Translations under genes and position numbers: made by a program
NCBI GenBank assembly: GCA_036379455.1
Contig: DASVGQ010000005.1
Coordinates: 1 to 11,949 of the forward strand
Source of the DNA: SCRT01 sp036379455
GTDB lineage: Bacteria > Pseudomonadota > Gammaproteobacteria > Nevskiales > Nevskiaceae
Direction: 5' to 3'
DNA: 11,949 nucleotides
Shown: piece after piece, positions 1 to 9,118 of the stretch
Layout: each line of letters begins with the position of its first letter
Numbering within the stretch: position 1 is the first letter of the stretch
The notes under the pieces: model-generated
What the model saw: only the letters and a program-made list of their open reading frames with translations
Database searches by the model: none
Told to the model about the DNA's origin: nothing

Positions 1-53
1 GGTCGCTGCGCTACGATGGCGGGCCGCAATTGCCAGTGCCCCACCTTTCATGA
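1..53 (+). CDS. 3' end of an unidentified upstream gene (partial)
   Basis: In the frame starting at base 3, sixteen sense codons (reading SLRYDGGPQLPVPHLS) run into a TGA at 51-53. This TGA overlaps the argS ATG (50-52) as ATGA. Such a 4-nt overlap is typical of genes co-translated in one operon, and argS has no Shine-Dalgarno of its own, which supports a coupled upstream gene. In Pseudomonas the gene before argS is priA, but these residues do not clearly resemble a PriA C-terminus, so I assign no family. The stretch is short enough that a chance open frame cannot be excluded. Confidence 0.35.
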   Translation, partial: SLRYDGGPQLPVPHLS

Positions 54-1735
54 AAGACGCCCTCCGCGAGACGTTGCAGCAAGCGCTGGACAGCCTGCGT
101 CGCGACGGCGTGCTGGACGTTCCGCTGCCGGACTTCGTCATTGAGCGCACGCGCTCGCGTGAGCACGGCGACTTTGCCTGCAATGTGGCCTTGCTGCTGG
201 CGAAGCAGGCGCATCGGAAACCGCGCGATGTGGCCGCCGCCATCGTGGCCGCGCTGCCCGCCAATCCGTTGCTGGCCAAGGTTGAAGTTGCCGGCCCTGG
301 CTTCATCAATTTTTATCTCGCCGATGCCGCGTGGCATGCCGAGGTGCGGCGGGTGCTGAAGGATGGCGCCGGGTATGGCCGCAGCCGCACGGGCGGCGGG
401 CGCGTGGTCGGCGTGGAATTCGTGTCGGCCAACCCGACCGGCCCGCTGCACGTGGGCCACGCGCGCGCGGCGGCGATTGGCGACACGCTGTCGCGCCTGC
501 TTGCCGCGACCGGCTGGAAGGTTTATCGCGAGTACTACTACAACGACGCTGGCGCGCAGATCGGCAATCTCGCGTTGTCGGTGCAGGCGCGCATCAGGGG
601 CATCGAGCCCGACGATCCGCGCTGGCCGGAAAACGGTTATCGCGGCGACTACATCCATGATGTCGCGCGGGACTACCTTGCGGGCGTCACTGTCGAAGCC
701 GGCGGTGAACGCGTCACCGCGGCCAAGGCGCCGGACGATCTGAATGCGATCCGCCGCTTTGCGGTGACTTGGCTGCGCCGCGAACAGGACGCCGACCTGC
801 GTGCGTTCGGGGTGGTGTTTGACGTGTACTTCCTTGAGTCTTCGCTGTATCGCGACGCCAAGGTGCAGCAGGTGGTGGAACGGATCGCTGCGCAGGGCCA
901 TTCCTACGAAGCCGATGGCGCGCTGTGGTTGCGCAGCACCACCTTCGGTGACGACAAGGATCGCGTCATGCGCAAGTCCGACGGCAGCTACACCTATTTT
1001 GTGCCGGACGTCGCCTATCACCTGTCCAAGTGGGAGCGCGGCTACAAGCGCGCGATCACCGAACTGGGGGCGGACCATCACGGCTCGCTTACGCGCGTCC
1101 GCGCAGGTTTGCAGGCGCTCAGCGTGGGCATCCCCAAGGACTGGCCGGAATATGTGCTGCACCAGATGGTGACGGTGATGCGCGGCGGCGAGGAGGTGAA
1201 GATCTCCAAGCGGGCCGGCAGCTACGTCACGCTGCGCGAGTTGATCGACGAAGTCGGGCGCGACGCGACGCGCTACTTCCTCGTGGCGCGCAAGCCCGAC
1301 TCGCAGTTGACCTTCGACATCGACCTGGCGCGCGCGCAGACGCTGGAAAACCCGGTCTATTACATCCAGTACGCGCACGCGCGCATCTGCAGCGTGCTGC
1401 GCGAGGCGGCGGAACGCGGCATCGCATTCGACGCCACCGCGGCACGCGCGGTTGCCCTCGCGCCGCTGGGCGCGGCCACCGAGCGGGTCCTGATGGCCAC
1501 CCTTGCCCACTTCCCCGAGCTGGTGGAAACGGCCGCTGCGCGGCTTGAGCCGCACCTCGTGGCGCAGTACCTGCGGGAGCTCGCCGCCGCGTTCCACGGC
1601 TGGTACCACGACCTGCCGATCCTGGTCGACGAGCCGACGCTGCGCGCTGCGCGCCTCGCGCTGGCCTGCGCCACGCGCAGCGTCCTCGCCGCCGGGCTCA
1701 CGCTCATCGGGGTCGGCGCACCGGAGCACATGTAG
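50..1735 (+). CDS. argS: Arginyl-tRNA synthetase
   Basis: This class I aminoacyl-tRNA synthetase charges tRNA-Arg with arginine using ATP in the cytosol. The 561-residue product has the usual bacterial ArgS layout. The N-terminal tRNA-binding (Add-1) domain covers residues 1-90. The HIGH signature appears as HVGH at 134-137 inside SANPTGPLHVGH. The Rossmann-fold catalytic domain runs to about 395 and contains the KMSKS-like loop KISKR at 384-388. A helical DALR anticodon-binding domain follows from about 438 to the end. The start is set by the family-typical N-terminus (MKDALRETLQQAL). There is no recognisable Shine-Dalgarno upstream, so translation is probably coupled to the preceding gene through an ATGA overlap. 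The stop TAG overlaps the GTG start of the SPOR gene by one base. Identification is secure. Confidence 0.97.
   Translation: MKDALRETLQQALDSLRRDGVLDVPLPDFVIERTRSREHGDFACNVALLLAKQAHRKPRDVAAAIVAALPANPLLAKVEVAGPGFINFYLADAAWHAEVRRVLKDGAGYGRSRTGGGRVVGVEFVSANPTGPLHVGHARAAAIGDTLSRLLAATGWKVYREYYYNDAGAQIGNLALSVQARIRGIEPDDPRWPENGYRGDYIHDVARDYLAGVTVEAGGERVTAAKAPDDLNAIRRFAVTWLRREQDADLRAFGVVFDVYFLESSLYRDAKVQQVVERIAAQGHSYEADGALWLRSTTFGDDKDRVMRKSDGSYTYFVPDVAYHLSKWERGYKRAITELGADHHGSLTRVRAGLQALSVGIPKDWPEYVLHQMVTVMRGGEEVKISKRAGSYVTLRELIDEVGRDATRYFLVARKPDSQLTFDIDLARAQTLENPVYYIQYAHARICSVLREAAERGIAFDATAARAVALAPLGAATERVLMATLAHFPELVETAAARLEPHLVAQYLRELAAAFHGWYHDLPILVDEPTLRAARLALACATRSVLAAGLTLIGVGAPEHM
1723..1726 (+). 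promoter_or_regulatory. Ribosome binding site of the SPOR gene
   Basis: GGAG lies 8 nt before the GTG at 1735, inside the last codons of argS. It supports the GTG start overlapping the argS stop over the ATG at 1798, which has no purine-rich sequence before it. Confidence 0.55.
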
Positions 1736-2358
1736 TGCCGCGCGCCTCCCGCTCGCGCAGCCCGCGTCGCCGCAGCCGCGCGCCGCGTCGGCAGCGCATG
1801 CTGCCTGGATGGGTATGGCTGATCATGGGCGCGGCCATCGCGGTGTTCGTCATCGCCATCGTCCACCTGGCGCGACCGCGCCACGACGTGCGCTCCGTGC
1901 TCGCGCCCAGCACGGCGCCACCGTCGGCCATGGCCGACGCACCGGTCGCCGTGCCGCCCAAGCAACCCTCGCAGTATTCGTTCTACGAAACGCTGCCGAG
2001 GCGCAACCTCGCAGCGCCTCCGCCGACGCCGCCGGCCAAGGCCCCCACACCTGCACCTGCGCCGACACCGGCGCAGCCACCCGCGGCGCCTTCAGTCGCC
2101 GCCAAGGCGGCGCCCGCTGCCGCCACCGACTGGGCCGCGCAGCTCGGCGCCTATCGCGATCGCGCCGAGGCCGACAGCCTGCGGGCGCGCGCGGCGCTGC
2201 TCGGCATCGTTTCGCGTACCGAAGTGGCATCCGTCGACGGGCAGACGTGGTATCGCGTCCGCAGCACGCCGGCGATGAGCCGCCCGCAGGCGGAAAAGCT
2301 GGTCGAGCGGCTGCACGCGAACGGCATCACGGCGCTGCTCGTCAGGAATCAGGGCTGA
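1735..2358 (+). CDS. SPOR-domain (FtsN-like) bitopic membrane protein
   Basis: This 207-residue protein should be anchored in the inner membrane with its C-terminus in the periplasm. SPOR domains bind denuded glycan strands of septal peptidoglycan, so a role at the division site is likely. Residues 1-22 are very basic (a cytoplasmic tail rich in Arg). Residues 24-46 form one hydrophobic membrane segment. A YSFYETLP segment at 81-88 resembles the FYxxLP motif common in FtsN-like proteins. Residues 93-130 are an Ala/Pro linker, and about 132-207 form the SPOR domain (QLGAYRDRAEADSLRA, then WYRVRSTP). The gene starts at GTG within the argS stop (TAGTG) and is clearly co-transcribed with argS. 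A small SPOR gene after argS is also seen in Pseudomonas. Its 3' end overlaps the convergent pgl gene by 17 nt. It is a relative of FtsN, but I cannot say it is the essential FtsN itself. Confidence 0.85.
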   Translation: MPRASRSRSPRRRSRAPRRQRMLPGWVWLIMGAAIAVFVIAIVHLARPRHDVRSVLAPSTAPPSAMADAPVAVPPKQPSQYSFYETLPRRNLAAPPPTPPAKAPTPAPAPTPAQPPAAPSVAAKAAPAAATDWAAQLGAYRDRAEADSLRARAALLGIVSRTEVASVDGQTWYRVRSTPAMSRPQAEKLVERLHANGITALLVRNQG

Positions 2359-3100
2359 AGCCGGCGGGCAGATCCGCGGCGGCGGCCGCGTCCAGCCACC
2401 AGTCGACGCCGACCTCCGGCGCCACCGCCTGCATCGGCAGCACTTCGGGCTGCCGCGCGCCCGCCAGCACCCGGCGCACGATCGCAGCCTTGCCGGCGCC
2501 AACTGCCAGCACCCACACCGCGCGCGCAGCATCGATCACCGGCAGCGTGAGCGTCACGCGCCACTCCCGCTGCACTTCGACGTACTGGGCAACCACCGCC
2601 CGGCGCCGCTCGCGCAGCGCCGCGGTGCCGGGAAACAGCGACGCCGTGTGGCCGTCGCCGCCCAGGCCCAGCAGGATGAGATCGAAGCGTGGCGGCCGCT
2701 GGTGGGCAAACAGCACCGCCAGCTCGCTGGCGTAAAGGCGCGCCGCGCGCTGCGGTTGCTCCTCGCCGCGGACGCGGTGGATCCGGGCCGGCGGCAGCTC
2801 GGGGAGCAGCGCCGCCCGCACCATCCCGTAGTTGCTGCGCGCATGCTCGGGCGGCACGCAGCGTTCGTCGCCGAAGCAGATCTCGACTTTCGCCCAGTCG
2901 ACGGCGTCGGGCTCGGCCGCCGCCAGCCGCTGATACAGGGGCCGCGGCGTCTCGCCGCCGGCGAGCGCCACGCAGAAACGCCCGCGGGCGCGGATGGCCG
3001 AGCGCGCGACCTCGAGAAAAGCCGCGGTTGCACCGCGGTACAGGGCCGCCGGATCCTTGCTGCGATGCAGCCGCGGCGAAGCGGGCCCGACCGCCGTCAC
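2342..3100 (-). CDS. pgl: 6-phosphogluconolactonase (DevB/SOL type)
   Basis: This enzyme hydrolyses 6-phosphoglucono-1,5-lactone, the product of Zwf, to 6-phosphogluconate in the cytosol, the second oxidative pentose phosphate step. The 252 residues match the normal DevB length. Visible motifs are the phosphate-binding loop AGGETP (47-52, usually GGSTP), GDERCVPPEH (77-86), and LGLGGDGHTASLFP (144-157), which holds the catalytic His151. I chose the GTG at 3100: it forms a GTGA overlap with the zwf stop, the protein family begins here, and the same frame upstream runs antiparallel to nothing recognisable and parallel to zwf. An AGAGG sequence sits only 4 nt before the GTG, so initiation probably relies on coupling to zwf. 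It is the last gene of the tal-pgi/rok-gnd-zwf-pgl operon. Its stop lies inside the end of the opposing SPOR gene. Confidence 0.93.
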   Translation of the reverse strand: MTAVGPASPRLHRSKDPAALYRGATAAFLEVARSAIRARGRFCVALAGGETPRPLYQRLAAAEPDAVDWAKVEICFGDERCVPPEHARSNYGMVRAALLPELPPARIHRVRGEEQPQRAARLYASELAVLFAHQRPPRFDLILLGLGGDGHTASLFPGTAALRERRRAVVAQYVEVQREWRVTLTLPVIDAARAVWVLAVGAGKAAIVRRVLAGARQPEVLPMQAVAPEVGVDWWLDAAAAADLPAGFSPDS

Positions 3101-4596
3101 GCGGCCTCTTCGGACTCGTCGATGGCGATCGAGCGCCACTGGTGGCGCGGATCCAGCAGGCGATCCTGCGTCGTCGGCCCCTCGCTGCCCGCGGCGTAGA
3201 AATCCGGCGTCCCGCTCTGCCAGCCCTCGAGCACCGGCGCCAGCACGCGCCACGCATGCTCCACCTCATCGAAGCGCAGGAAGTGCGTGCGATCGCCCTC
3301 CAGTGCGTCGGTAAGGAGCTGCTCGTAGGCGGAGAACTCGACGTCACCGGCGCCCACATAAGGCGCGACCAGGCGCACCTGGCGGCTGCGCATGGCCAGC
3401 CCCGGCTGCTTGGCGTTGGCCAGCAGCACCATCGACTGGTGCGGCTTGATGCGGAACACCATCCAGTTGTTCTGCGCGCCGAGCACGCCCGGCGTGCGAT
3501 GGAACTGCACCGCGATCTCCGAACAGTTGCTGGCCAGCCGCTTGCCGCTGCGCAGGTAGAAGGGCACGCCCTGCCAGCGCCAGTTGTCGACCTTCAGGCG
3601 CAGCGCGGCGAAGGTCTCGGTGTTCGAGGTGTGCGGCACTCCAGGCTCGTCCCGATAGGCCGGCAGGCGCTTGCCGTGCAGGTCACCGGTGCCGTACTGG
3701 CCGCGCACCGCGTGGCGCGCCAGCGTGCGCGCGGTGATCGGCTTGACTGAGCGCAACACCTCGACCTTGTGATCCCGCAGCACCTCCGCATCCCAGTGCG
3801 AGGGCGGCTCCATGGCGGTGAGGCTGAACAGCTGCATGAGGTGGTTCTGCAGCATGTCGCGCAGCGCCCCGGCGTGGTCGTAGTAGGCAGCGCGATGCTC
3901 CACGCCGAGCGTCTCGGCATAGGTAATCTGCACCTGCGAGATGTGGTTGGCGTTCCACACCGGCTCGAGAAAGCGGTTGGCGAAGCGGAACACCAGCAGG
4001 TTCTGGGTGGTTTCCTTGCCGAGAAAATGATCGATGCGGAGGATCTGCTCCTCCTGCCAGTGCGCGTGCATCTGCTGCCGCAGCGCCTCCGCGCTGGCGA
4101 GGTCGGTGCCGAAGGGCTTCTCCACCATCAGGCGCCGCCAGCCGTCGCGCGGCGCCTGCGAGAAGCCGGCCTCGCCCAGGGCCGCAGCCGCCCGCCCGAA
4201 CATGGGCGGCGGCAGGGCGAGATAGAACACGGCCTGCGCGGCGAGCCGGGCTTCGATCCGCTTCACCTGATCCGCCTGCAGGTCGCCCGCGGCATAGTCG
4301 AGGCACGCCGCGAACTCGCTCCACGACTTCTCGCTGAAATCGGCGGCAAAGGATTCCAGCGCGTCGTGCATGTGCGCCTGGAACTCCTCGCGCGTCCACG
4401 TCTGGCGCGCGTAGCCGAGGATGTGCAGCTCAGGGGTGAGGCCCAGGCAGTGCAGCCGATACAGAGCCGGCATCAGCAGACGTTTCGTCAAGTCACCGCT
4501 GGCGCCGAGGATGACGAGCGTGGTCCTGCCGCTGGCCGCCTTGCGCGCAGCCCCTTGGCGGGTCTTGGCGGAGGAAGGAGATTTCGATGTCGCCAT
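3097..4596 (-). CDS. zwf: Glucose-6-phosphate 1-dehydrogenase
   Basis: Zwf oxidises glucose 6-phosphate to 6-phosphogluconolactone and is the committed step of the oxidative pentose phosphate (and Entner-Doudoroff) route. The 499-residue sequence shows the dinucleotide-binding GASGDL (31-36) followed by TKR, the EKPFG motif (159-163), the substrate-binding signature RIDHFLGKE (187-195, commonly RIDHYLGKE), and QNHLMQ (250-255), whose His252 matches the catalytic His240 of the Leuconostoc mesenteroides enzyme. Arg64 in GYARQ aligns with Leuconostoc Arg46, which contacts the NADP 2'-phosphate, so NADP use is expected. Residues 1-25 form a Ser/Lys/Ala-rich extension before the fold. The ATG lies 6 nt after the gnd stop and has a strong GAGGAG. 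Its TGA overlaps the pgl GTG. The gene is secure; cofactor preference is inferred. Confidence 0.96.
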   Translation of the reverse strand: MATSKSPSSAKTRQGAARKAASGRTTLVILGASGDLTKRLLMPALYRLHCLGLTPELHILGYARQTWTREEFQAHMHDALESFAADFSEKSWSEFAACLDYAAGDLQADQVKRIEARLAAQAVFYLALPPPMFGRAAAALGEAGFSQAPRDGWRRLMVEKPFGTDLASAEALRQQMHAHWQEEQILRIDHFLGKETTQNLLVFRFANRFLEPVWNANHISQVQITYAETLGVEHRAAYYDHAGALRDMLQNHLMQLFSLTAMEPPSHWDAEVLRDHKVEVLRSVKPITARTLARHAVRGQYGTGDLHGKRLPAYRDEPGVPHTSNTETFAALRLKVDNWRWQGVPFYLRSGKRLASNCSEIAVQFHRTPGVLGAQNNWMVFRIKPHQSMVLLANAKQPGLAMRSRQVRLVAPYVGAGDVEFSAYEQLLTDALEGDRTHFLRFDEVEHAWRVLAPVLEGWQSGTPDFYAAGSEGPTTQDRLLDPRHQWRSIAIDESEEAA

Positions 4597-4602
4597 GGTC
4601 GG

Positions 4603-5654
<1,052 letters not shown>

Positions 5655-5655
<1 letters not shown>

Positions 5656-7955
5656 CAGGCGTCCTCCCACAGGCGGAACCCGCCGACGAAGGCGTTCTCG
5701 TTGGCGCCGCGCCGCACGCCCGCCGGCAGGGTCTCGAGGTTGACGGCGTTGCCGCCGCCAAGCACCACGTAGTCGGGCAGCAGCGCGCGGCGCAGGATGT
5801 CGATGACCTCGAGTACCTCGCGCTGCCACGCTGCCGCGTCGCGGTCGCGGAACGCGGCGCCAACGTAATCCTCGAAAGTCCGGTCCTTGTAGGGCATGTG
5901 CGCGAGCTCCATGGGCTGGATGACGCCGTCGCTGATCATCGCCGAGCCCAGCCCGGTGCCGAGGCCGAGAAACAGCATGCGGCCGCCCGCATAGCTGCCG
6001 AGCGCCTGCATCGCCGCGTCGTTCAAGGCCCGCACGCGGCAGCCGAAGGCGTCCTCGAAATCGAAGTCCACCCATCCGGCGCCGAGGTTGAAGGGCTCGC
6101 GCGCGATGCGGTTGTGACGCACCGGCGCCGGAATGCCGATCGACACGTGATCGTATTGCCAGCCCTCGAGCAGCGGTCGAAGCCGGTCGATCATCTGGCC
6201 GGGTCCGAGCGCGTCGCCCGAAGCGAGGCGACGTTCCTCATCGCTGCCGGTCACGCGTGCCTTGACGTGCTGGCCACCGATGTCCAGCACCAGCACCCGC
6301 GCGCGGTGCGACGGCCGCGCCGCCGTCTCGCCGCGCGCCTCACGTGCCCACGCGATGGCCGCGTTGGTAGCCGCGTCGTGCGTCAACGGTGTCGCGCGCG
6401 CCTCGATCTCCCCGACCACGCGCGCGGCGAGCTGCTTGCCGAGCTCCACGCCCCACTGGTCGAAGGGGTCGACGTCCCAGATCGCGGCCTGCACGAACAC
6501 GCTGTGTTCGTAGAGCGCGATGAGGCCGCCGAGGCTGCGCGGCGTCAGCCGCTGCGCCAGCAGCAGGCTGGACGGCCGGTTGCCCTCGCACACCTTGTGC
6601 GGGACGAGCGCGTCCGACACCTTCGCCGCCTTCAGCTCGGCGGCACTGCGGCCGAAGGCCAGCGCTTCGGCCTGTGCGATGACGTTGGCAACGAGCAGGT
6701 CATGGTGCCTGCCGAGCGGCCGCAGCGGCTCGCCGAAGGCGATGAAATCGCAGGGCACCAGCCGCGTGCCCTGGTGCAGCAGCTGGTAGAAGGAGTGCTG
6801 GCCGTTGGTGCCGGGCTCGCCCCAGTAGATCGCCCCGGTGGCGTAGTCGATCGGCGCGCCGTCCTGCGTGACGTGCTTGCCGTTGGACTCCATCGTCAGC
6901 TGCTGCAGGTAGGCCGGCAGCCGTGCCAGATACTGCGCGTAAGGCAGCACGGCAACGGTTTCGGCGCCGAGGAAATTGTTGTTCCAGACGCCGATGAGAC
7001 CCATCAGCGCCGGCAGGTTGCGCTCCAGCGGTGCGCTGCGGAAATGCTCGTCCATCGCGTGGAAGCCGGCGAGCATCTCGCCGAAGCGCCGCGGACCGAT
7101 GGCGATCATCGTCGCCAGGCCAATGGCCGAATCCATCGAATAGCGCCCGCCGACCCAGTCGGCGAAGCCGAACACGCGCGCCGCGGGAATGCCGAATTCC
7201 CGCACCGCGTCCAGATGCGTGGAGACCGCCGCGAAGTGCTTTGCCACCGCCGTTTCGGCCCCATCGGCCGCTTCCAGCAGCCAGGCGCGCGCGCTGTGCG
7301 CGTTGGTCATGGTCTCCAGCGTAGAGAAGGTCTTGGAAGCGACGATGAACAGCGTCTCGTCCGGCGCCAGATCGCGCGTGGCCTCGACAAAGGCCGTGGC
7401 GTCAACGTTGGAGACGAAGCGGAAGCGCAGGTGGCGATCGGCGTAGTCGCGCAGCGCCCGATCGGCCATCGCCGGCCCGAGGTCCGAGCCGCCGATGCCG
7501 ATGTTGACGACGTTGCGGATCGGCCGCCCGCTCCAGCCGAGCAGCTTGCCGGCCCGCAGCGCCCGGGCGAAGACCGCCATGCGCCCGAGCGTGTCCTGCA
7601 CGGCCGGCACGACGTCGGCGCCGTCGCAGTCGATCCGTGACTCTTCCGGCGCGCGTAGCGCCACGTGCAGTGCCGCGCGATCCTCGCTGCGGTTGACGTG
7701 CCGGCCCGCGAACATCGCGTCGCGCCGCGCCTCGACGCCGCGTTCGCGCGCCAGCGCCAGCAGCGCCGCGAGCGTCTCCGCGTCCAGCCGCTGCCGCGCA
7801 TAGTCCAGCCGCCAGCCGGCGGCTTCCGCCGTCATGCGCGCCGCCCGCCCTGCGTCCTCGGCGAACAGGGCGCGCAGATCGCGCCCCGCCAGCGCGTCGC
7901 GACAGGCCTCCAGCCGACGCCAGGCCTGCGCCTGGCGCAGCGGGGGCCGCGTCAC
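5655..7955 (-). CDS. pgi: Phosphoglucose isomerase fused to ROK-family (polyphosphate-glucokinase-like) glucokinase
   Basis: One uninterrupted 766-codon frame encodes two enzymes. Residues 1-542 are a complete glucose-6-phosphate isomerase: IGGSDLGP (154-161), SKTFSTLET (207-215), GGRYS with Arg271, catalytic Glu356 in MESNGK, His387 in GTNGQHSFYQ, and Lys507 in DQWGVELGK. The normal PGI C-terminus (HDAATNAAIAWAREARG) is present. A linker of about ten residues (543-553) follows. Residues 554-766 are a complete ROK kinase close to polyphosphate glucokinases: DIGGQHVK (558-565), IGIPAPVRH, NDAAMQALGSY with probable catalytic base Asp646, LGLGTGLGSAM (663-673), ELAH (683-686), VLGGGN (731-736). 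It should phosphorylate glucose and isomerise the product. The GTG start overlaps the tal stop (GTGA) and has AAGGA 6 nt before it. Oddities: Asp275 in GGRYSMDSAIG where Trp is usual, and Gln562 where DIGGT is usual. Domain identities are secure. The phosphoryl donor, and whether a separate kinase is also made, are unknown. Confidence 0.9.
5662..5668 (-). promoter_or_regulatory. Ribosome binding site of gnd
   Basis: GGGAGGA on the - strand lies 6 nt before the gnd ATG, within the last Trp-Glu-Asp codons of the pgi/rok fusion. It is the strongest Shine-Dalgarno in the operon and shows that gnd starts at 5655, although its frame stays open further upstream. Confidence 0.75.
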
Positions 7956-9037
7956 GCGGCTTCCTTCATGCGCGTCTCGAGGCTCGCAAGCAGGGCGCGC
8001 CAGGACTTGTCGAACTTCTCGGCGCCTTCGCGCTGCAGGACGTCTGCCAGCGCCTCGATGTCGCCGACGGCGTCCACGTAGCGCTGCAGCGCGCGCGTCG
8101 CCGGCGTCGCCTCGAGCGACAGCGCCGGCGCGACCTCGCCCGCCAGCACGCCGTGATCCTGCCACGCGTGCAGGGTCTTGTCGGGCATGGTGTTGATGGT
8201 CAGCGGCGCGGCGAGGTTCTCGACGTAGAGCACGTCCGAGGCCTGCGGATCCTTGGTACCGGTCGAGGCCCACAGCAAGCGCTGCGGGCGCGCGCCGAGG
8301 TTCATCAGGCGCTTCATGCGCGGGAGCGTCAACAGGTGGCGGTAGCTGACGTAGGTCGCCGCAGCCACCGCCAGCCCCAGCGTGTTGCGCAGCGCCTCCG
8401 GCAGCTTCTCGGCCACCTTCACATCCCAGCGGCTGATGAAGATGGACGCCACCGACGGCACGTCGAGCGACAGGCCTTCGCGTGCCCGGCGTTCGAGACC
8501 CGCCATGTAGGCTCCCGCCGCGGCGCGGTACTGGACCGGCGAGAACAGCAGCGTGACGTTCACCGGGACGCCGCGGTGGATCAGCTCCTCGATGGCCGCC
8601 ACGCCGGCCTTGGTGCCGGGGACCTTGATGTAGAGGTTGTCGCGGGCGGCGCGGCGGCGCAGCGCCTCGGCCTGGGCGACGGTCTTTTCCGTATCGTCGG
8701 CCAGCAGCGGCGACACTTCTAGCGACACCCACCCGTCCACGCCGGCGGTACGCCGATGGACATCGGCGAAGATGTCCGCCGCCCGGCGCAGATCGTCGAT
8801 CGCGAGGTCGAAGAACAGGGACTCGGAATCGCGCTCGCCGCTGGCACGGATCGCCGGCAGATAGGCCTCGCTCCCGGCGATGGCCTTCTGGAAGATCGTC
8901 GGGTTGGAGGTCAGGCCCGTCACGCCGAGCCTGTCGCGGTAGCCAACCAGCGTGCCGTCATCCAGCATCGCTCGCGTGATGTTGTCCAGCCACAGGCTCT
9001 GGCCCAGCTCCTGCAGCGCGCGTATCGCATCCTTCAT
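7952..9037 (-). CDS. tal: Transaldolase
   Basis: Transaldolase moves a three-carbon dihydroxyacetone unit from sedoheptulose 7-phosphate to glyceraldehyde 3-phosphate, linking the pentose phosphate pathway to glycolysis. The 361 residues match the longer (about 360-370 aa) bacterial Tal subfamily, the one found fused to PGI in some bacteria. Motifs are TGLTSNPTIF (40-49), the Schiff-base lysine Lys138 in NLYIKVPGT (134-142), VNVTLLFS (159-166), SVASIFISRWD (195-205) and ASTGTKDP (257-264). The ATG at 9037 has AGGAG at 9044-9048 and a perfect inverted repeat just before that. It is the first gene of the operon; its stop overlaps the pgi GTG by 4 nt in a different frame, so tal and pgi are not fused here. 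Confidence 0.95.
   Translation of the reverse strand: MKDAIRALQELGQSLWLDNITRAMLDDGTLVGYRDRLGVTGLTSNPTIFQKAIAGSEAYLPAIRASGERDSESLFFDLAIDDLRRAADIFADVHRRTAGVDGWVSLEVSPLLADDTEKTVAQAEALRRRAARDNLYIKVPGTKAGVAAIEELIHRGVPVNVTLLFSPVQYRAAAGAYMAGLERRAREGLSLDVPSVASIFISRWDVKVAEKLPEALRNTLGLAVAAATYVSYRHLLTLPRMKRLMNLGARPQRLLWASTGTKDPQASDVLYVENLAAPLTINTMPDKTLHAWQDHGVLAGEVAPALSLEATPATRALQRYVDAVGDIEALADVLQREGAEKFDKSWRALLASLETRMKEAA
7962..7966 (-). promoter_or_regulatory. Ribosome binding site of the pgi/rok fusion
   Basis: AAGGA on the - strand lies 6 nt before the GTG at 7955, within the last codons of tal. It supports the GTG start although the frame stays open upstream to 8732. Confidence 0.65.
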
Positions 9038-9043
9038 CGCTTT

Positions 9044-9048
9044 CTCCT
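9044..9048 (-). promoter_or_regulatory. Ribosome binding site of tal
   Basis: AGGAG (- strand) lies 6 nt before the tal ATG. It is separated by only 3 nt from the inverted repeat at 9052-9072, so a hairpin in the leader could affect ribosome access. Confidence 0.75.
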
Positions 9049-9051
9049 GTG

Positions 9052-9072
9052 CGTGCCGCAGCGTGCGGCACG
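9052..9072 (-). repeat. Perfect 9-bp inverted repeat in the tal leader (operator or RNA hairpin)
   Basis: Arms CGTGCCGCA (9052-9060) and TGCGGCACG (9064-9072) are exact reverse complements with a 3-nt spacer. As RNA this is a stable GC-rich hairpin with a tight loop, beginning 3 nt upstream of the tal Shine-Dalgarno. As DNA it is a dyad that a repressor could bind between the promoter and the gene. It does not match any operator I recognise. There is no T-run, so it is unlikely to be an intrinsic terminator. Confidence 0.5.
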
Positions 9073-9088
9073 GCGCCTTGCATGAACC

Positions 9089-9118
9089 ACTCTAGCGACG
9101 CGCCGACGGCCCGGACAA
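9089..9118 (-). promoter_or_regulatory. Candidate sigma-70-like promoter of the tal operon
   Basis: On the - strand, TTGTCC (9118-9113) and TAGAGT (9094-9089) are separated by 18 nt, each matching four of six consensus bases. Transcription would start near 9082 and give a leader of about 45 nt containing the inverted repeat and the tal ribosome binding site. In DNA this GC-rich such a match could be chance, but the position is right. Confidence 0.3.

Noticed and set aside
11..1729. Long - strand open frame opposite argS
   Set aside because: It is antisense to an unmistakable argS, has an Arg/Ala/Val/His-rich low-information composition, and shows no recognisable domain. It is a high-GC codon-bias shadow.
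2020..2125. Possible repeat region rich in GCC/CCG triplets
   Set aside because: It encodes the Ala/Pro linker of the SPOR protein. Codons vary and there is no regular DNA repeat unit.
7956..8732. Upstream extension of the pgi frame within tal
   Set aside because: The extra residues are a shadow of tal and have no PGI similarity. The GTG at 7955 has AAGGA and overlaps the tal stop.
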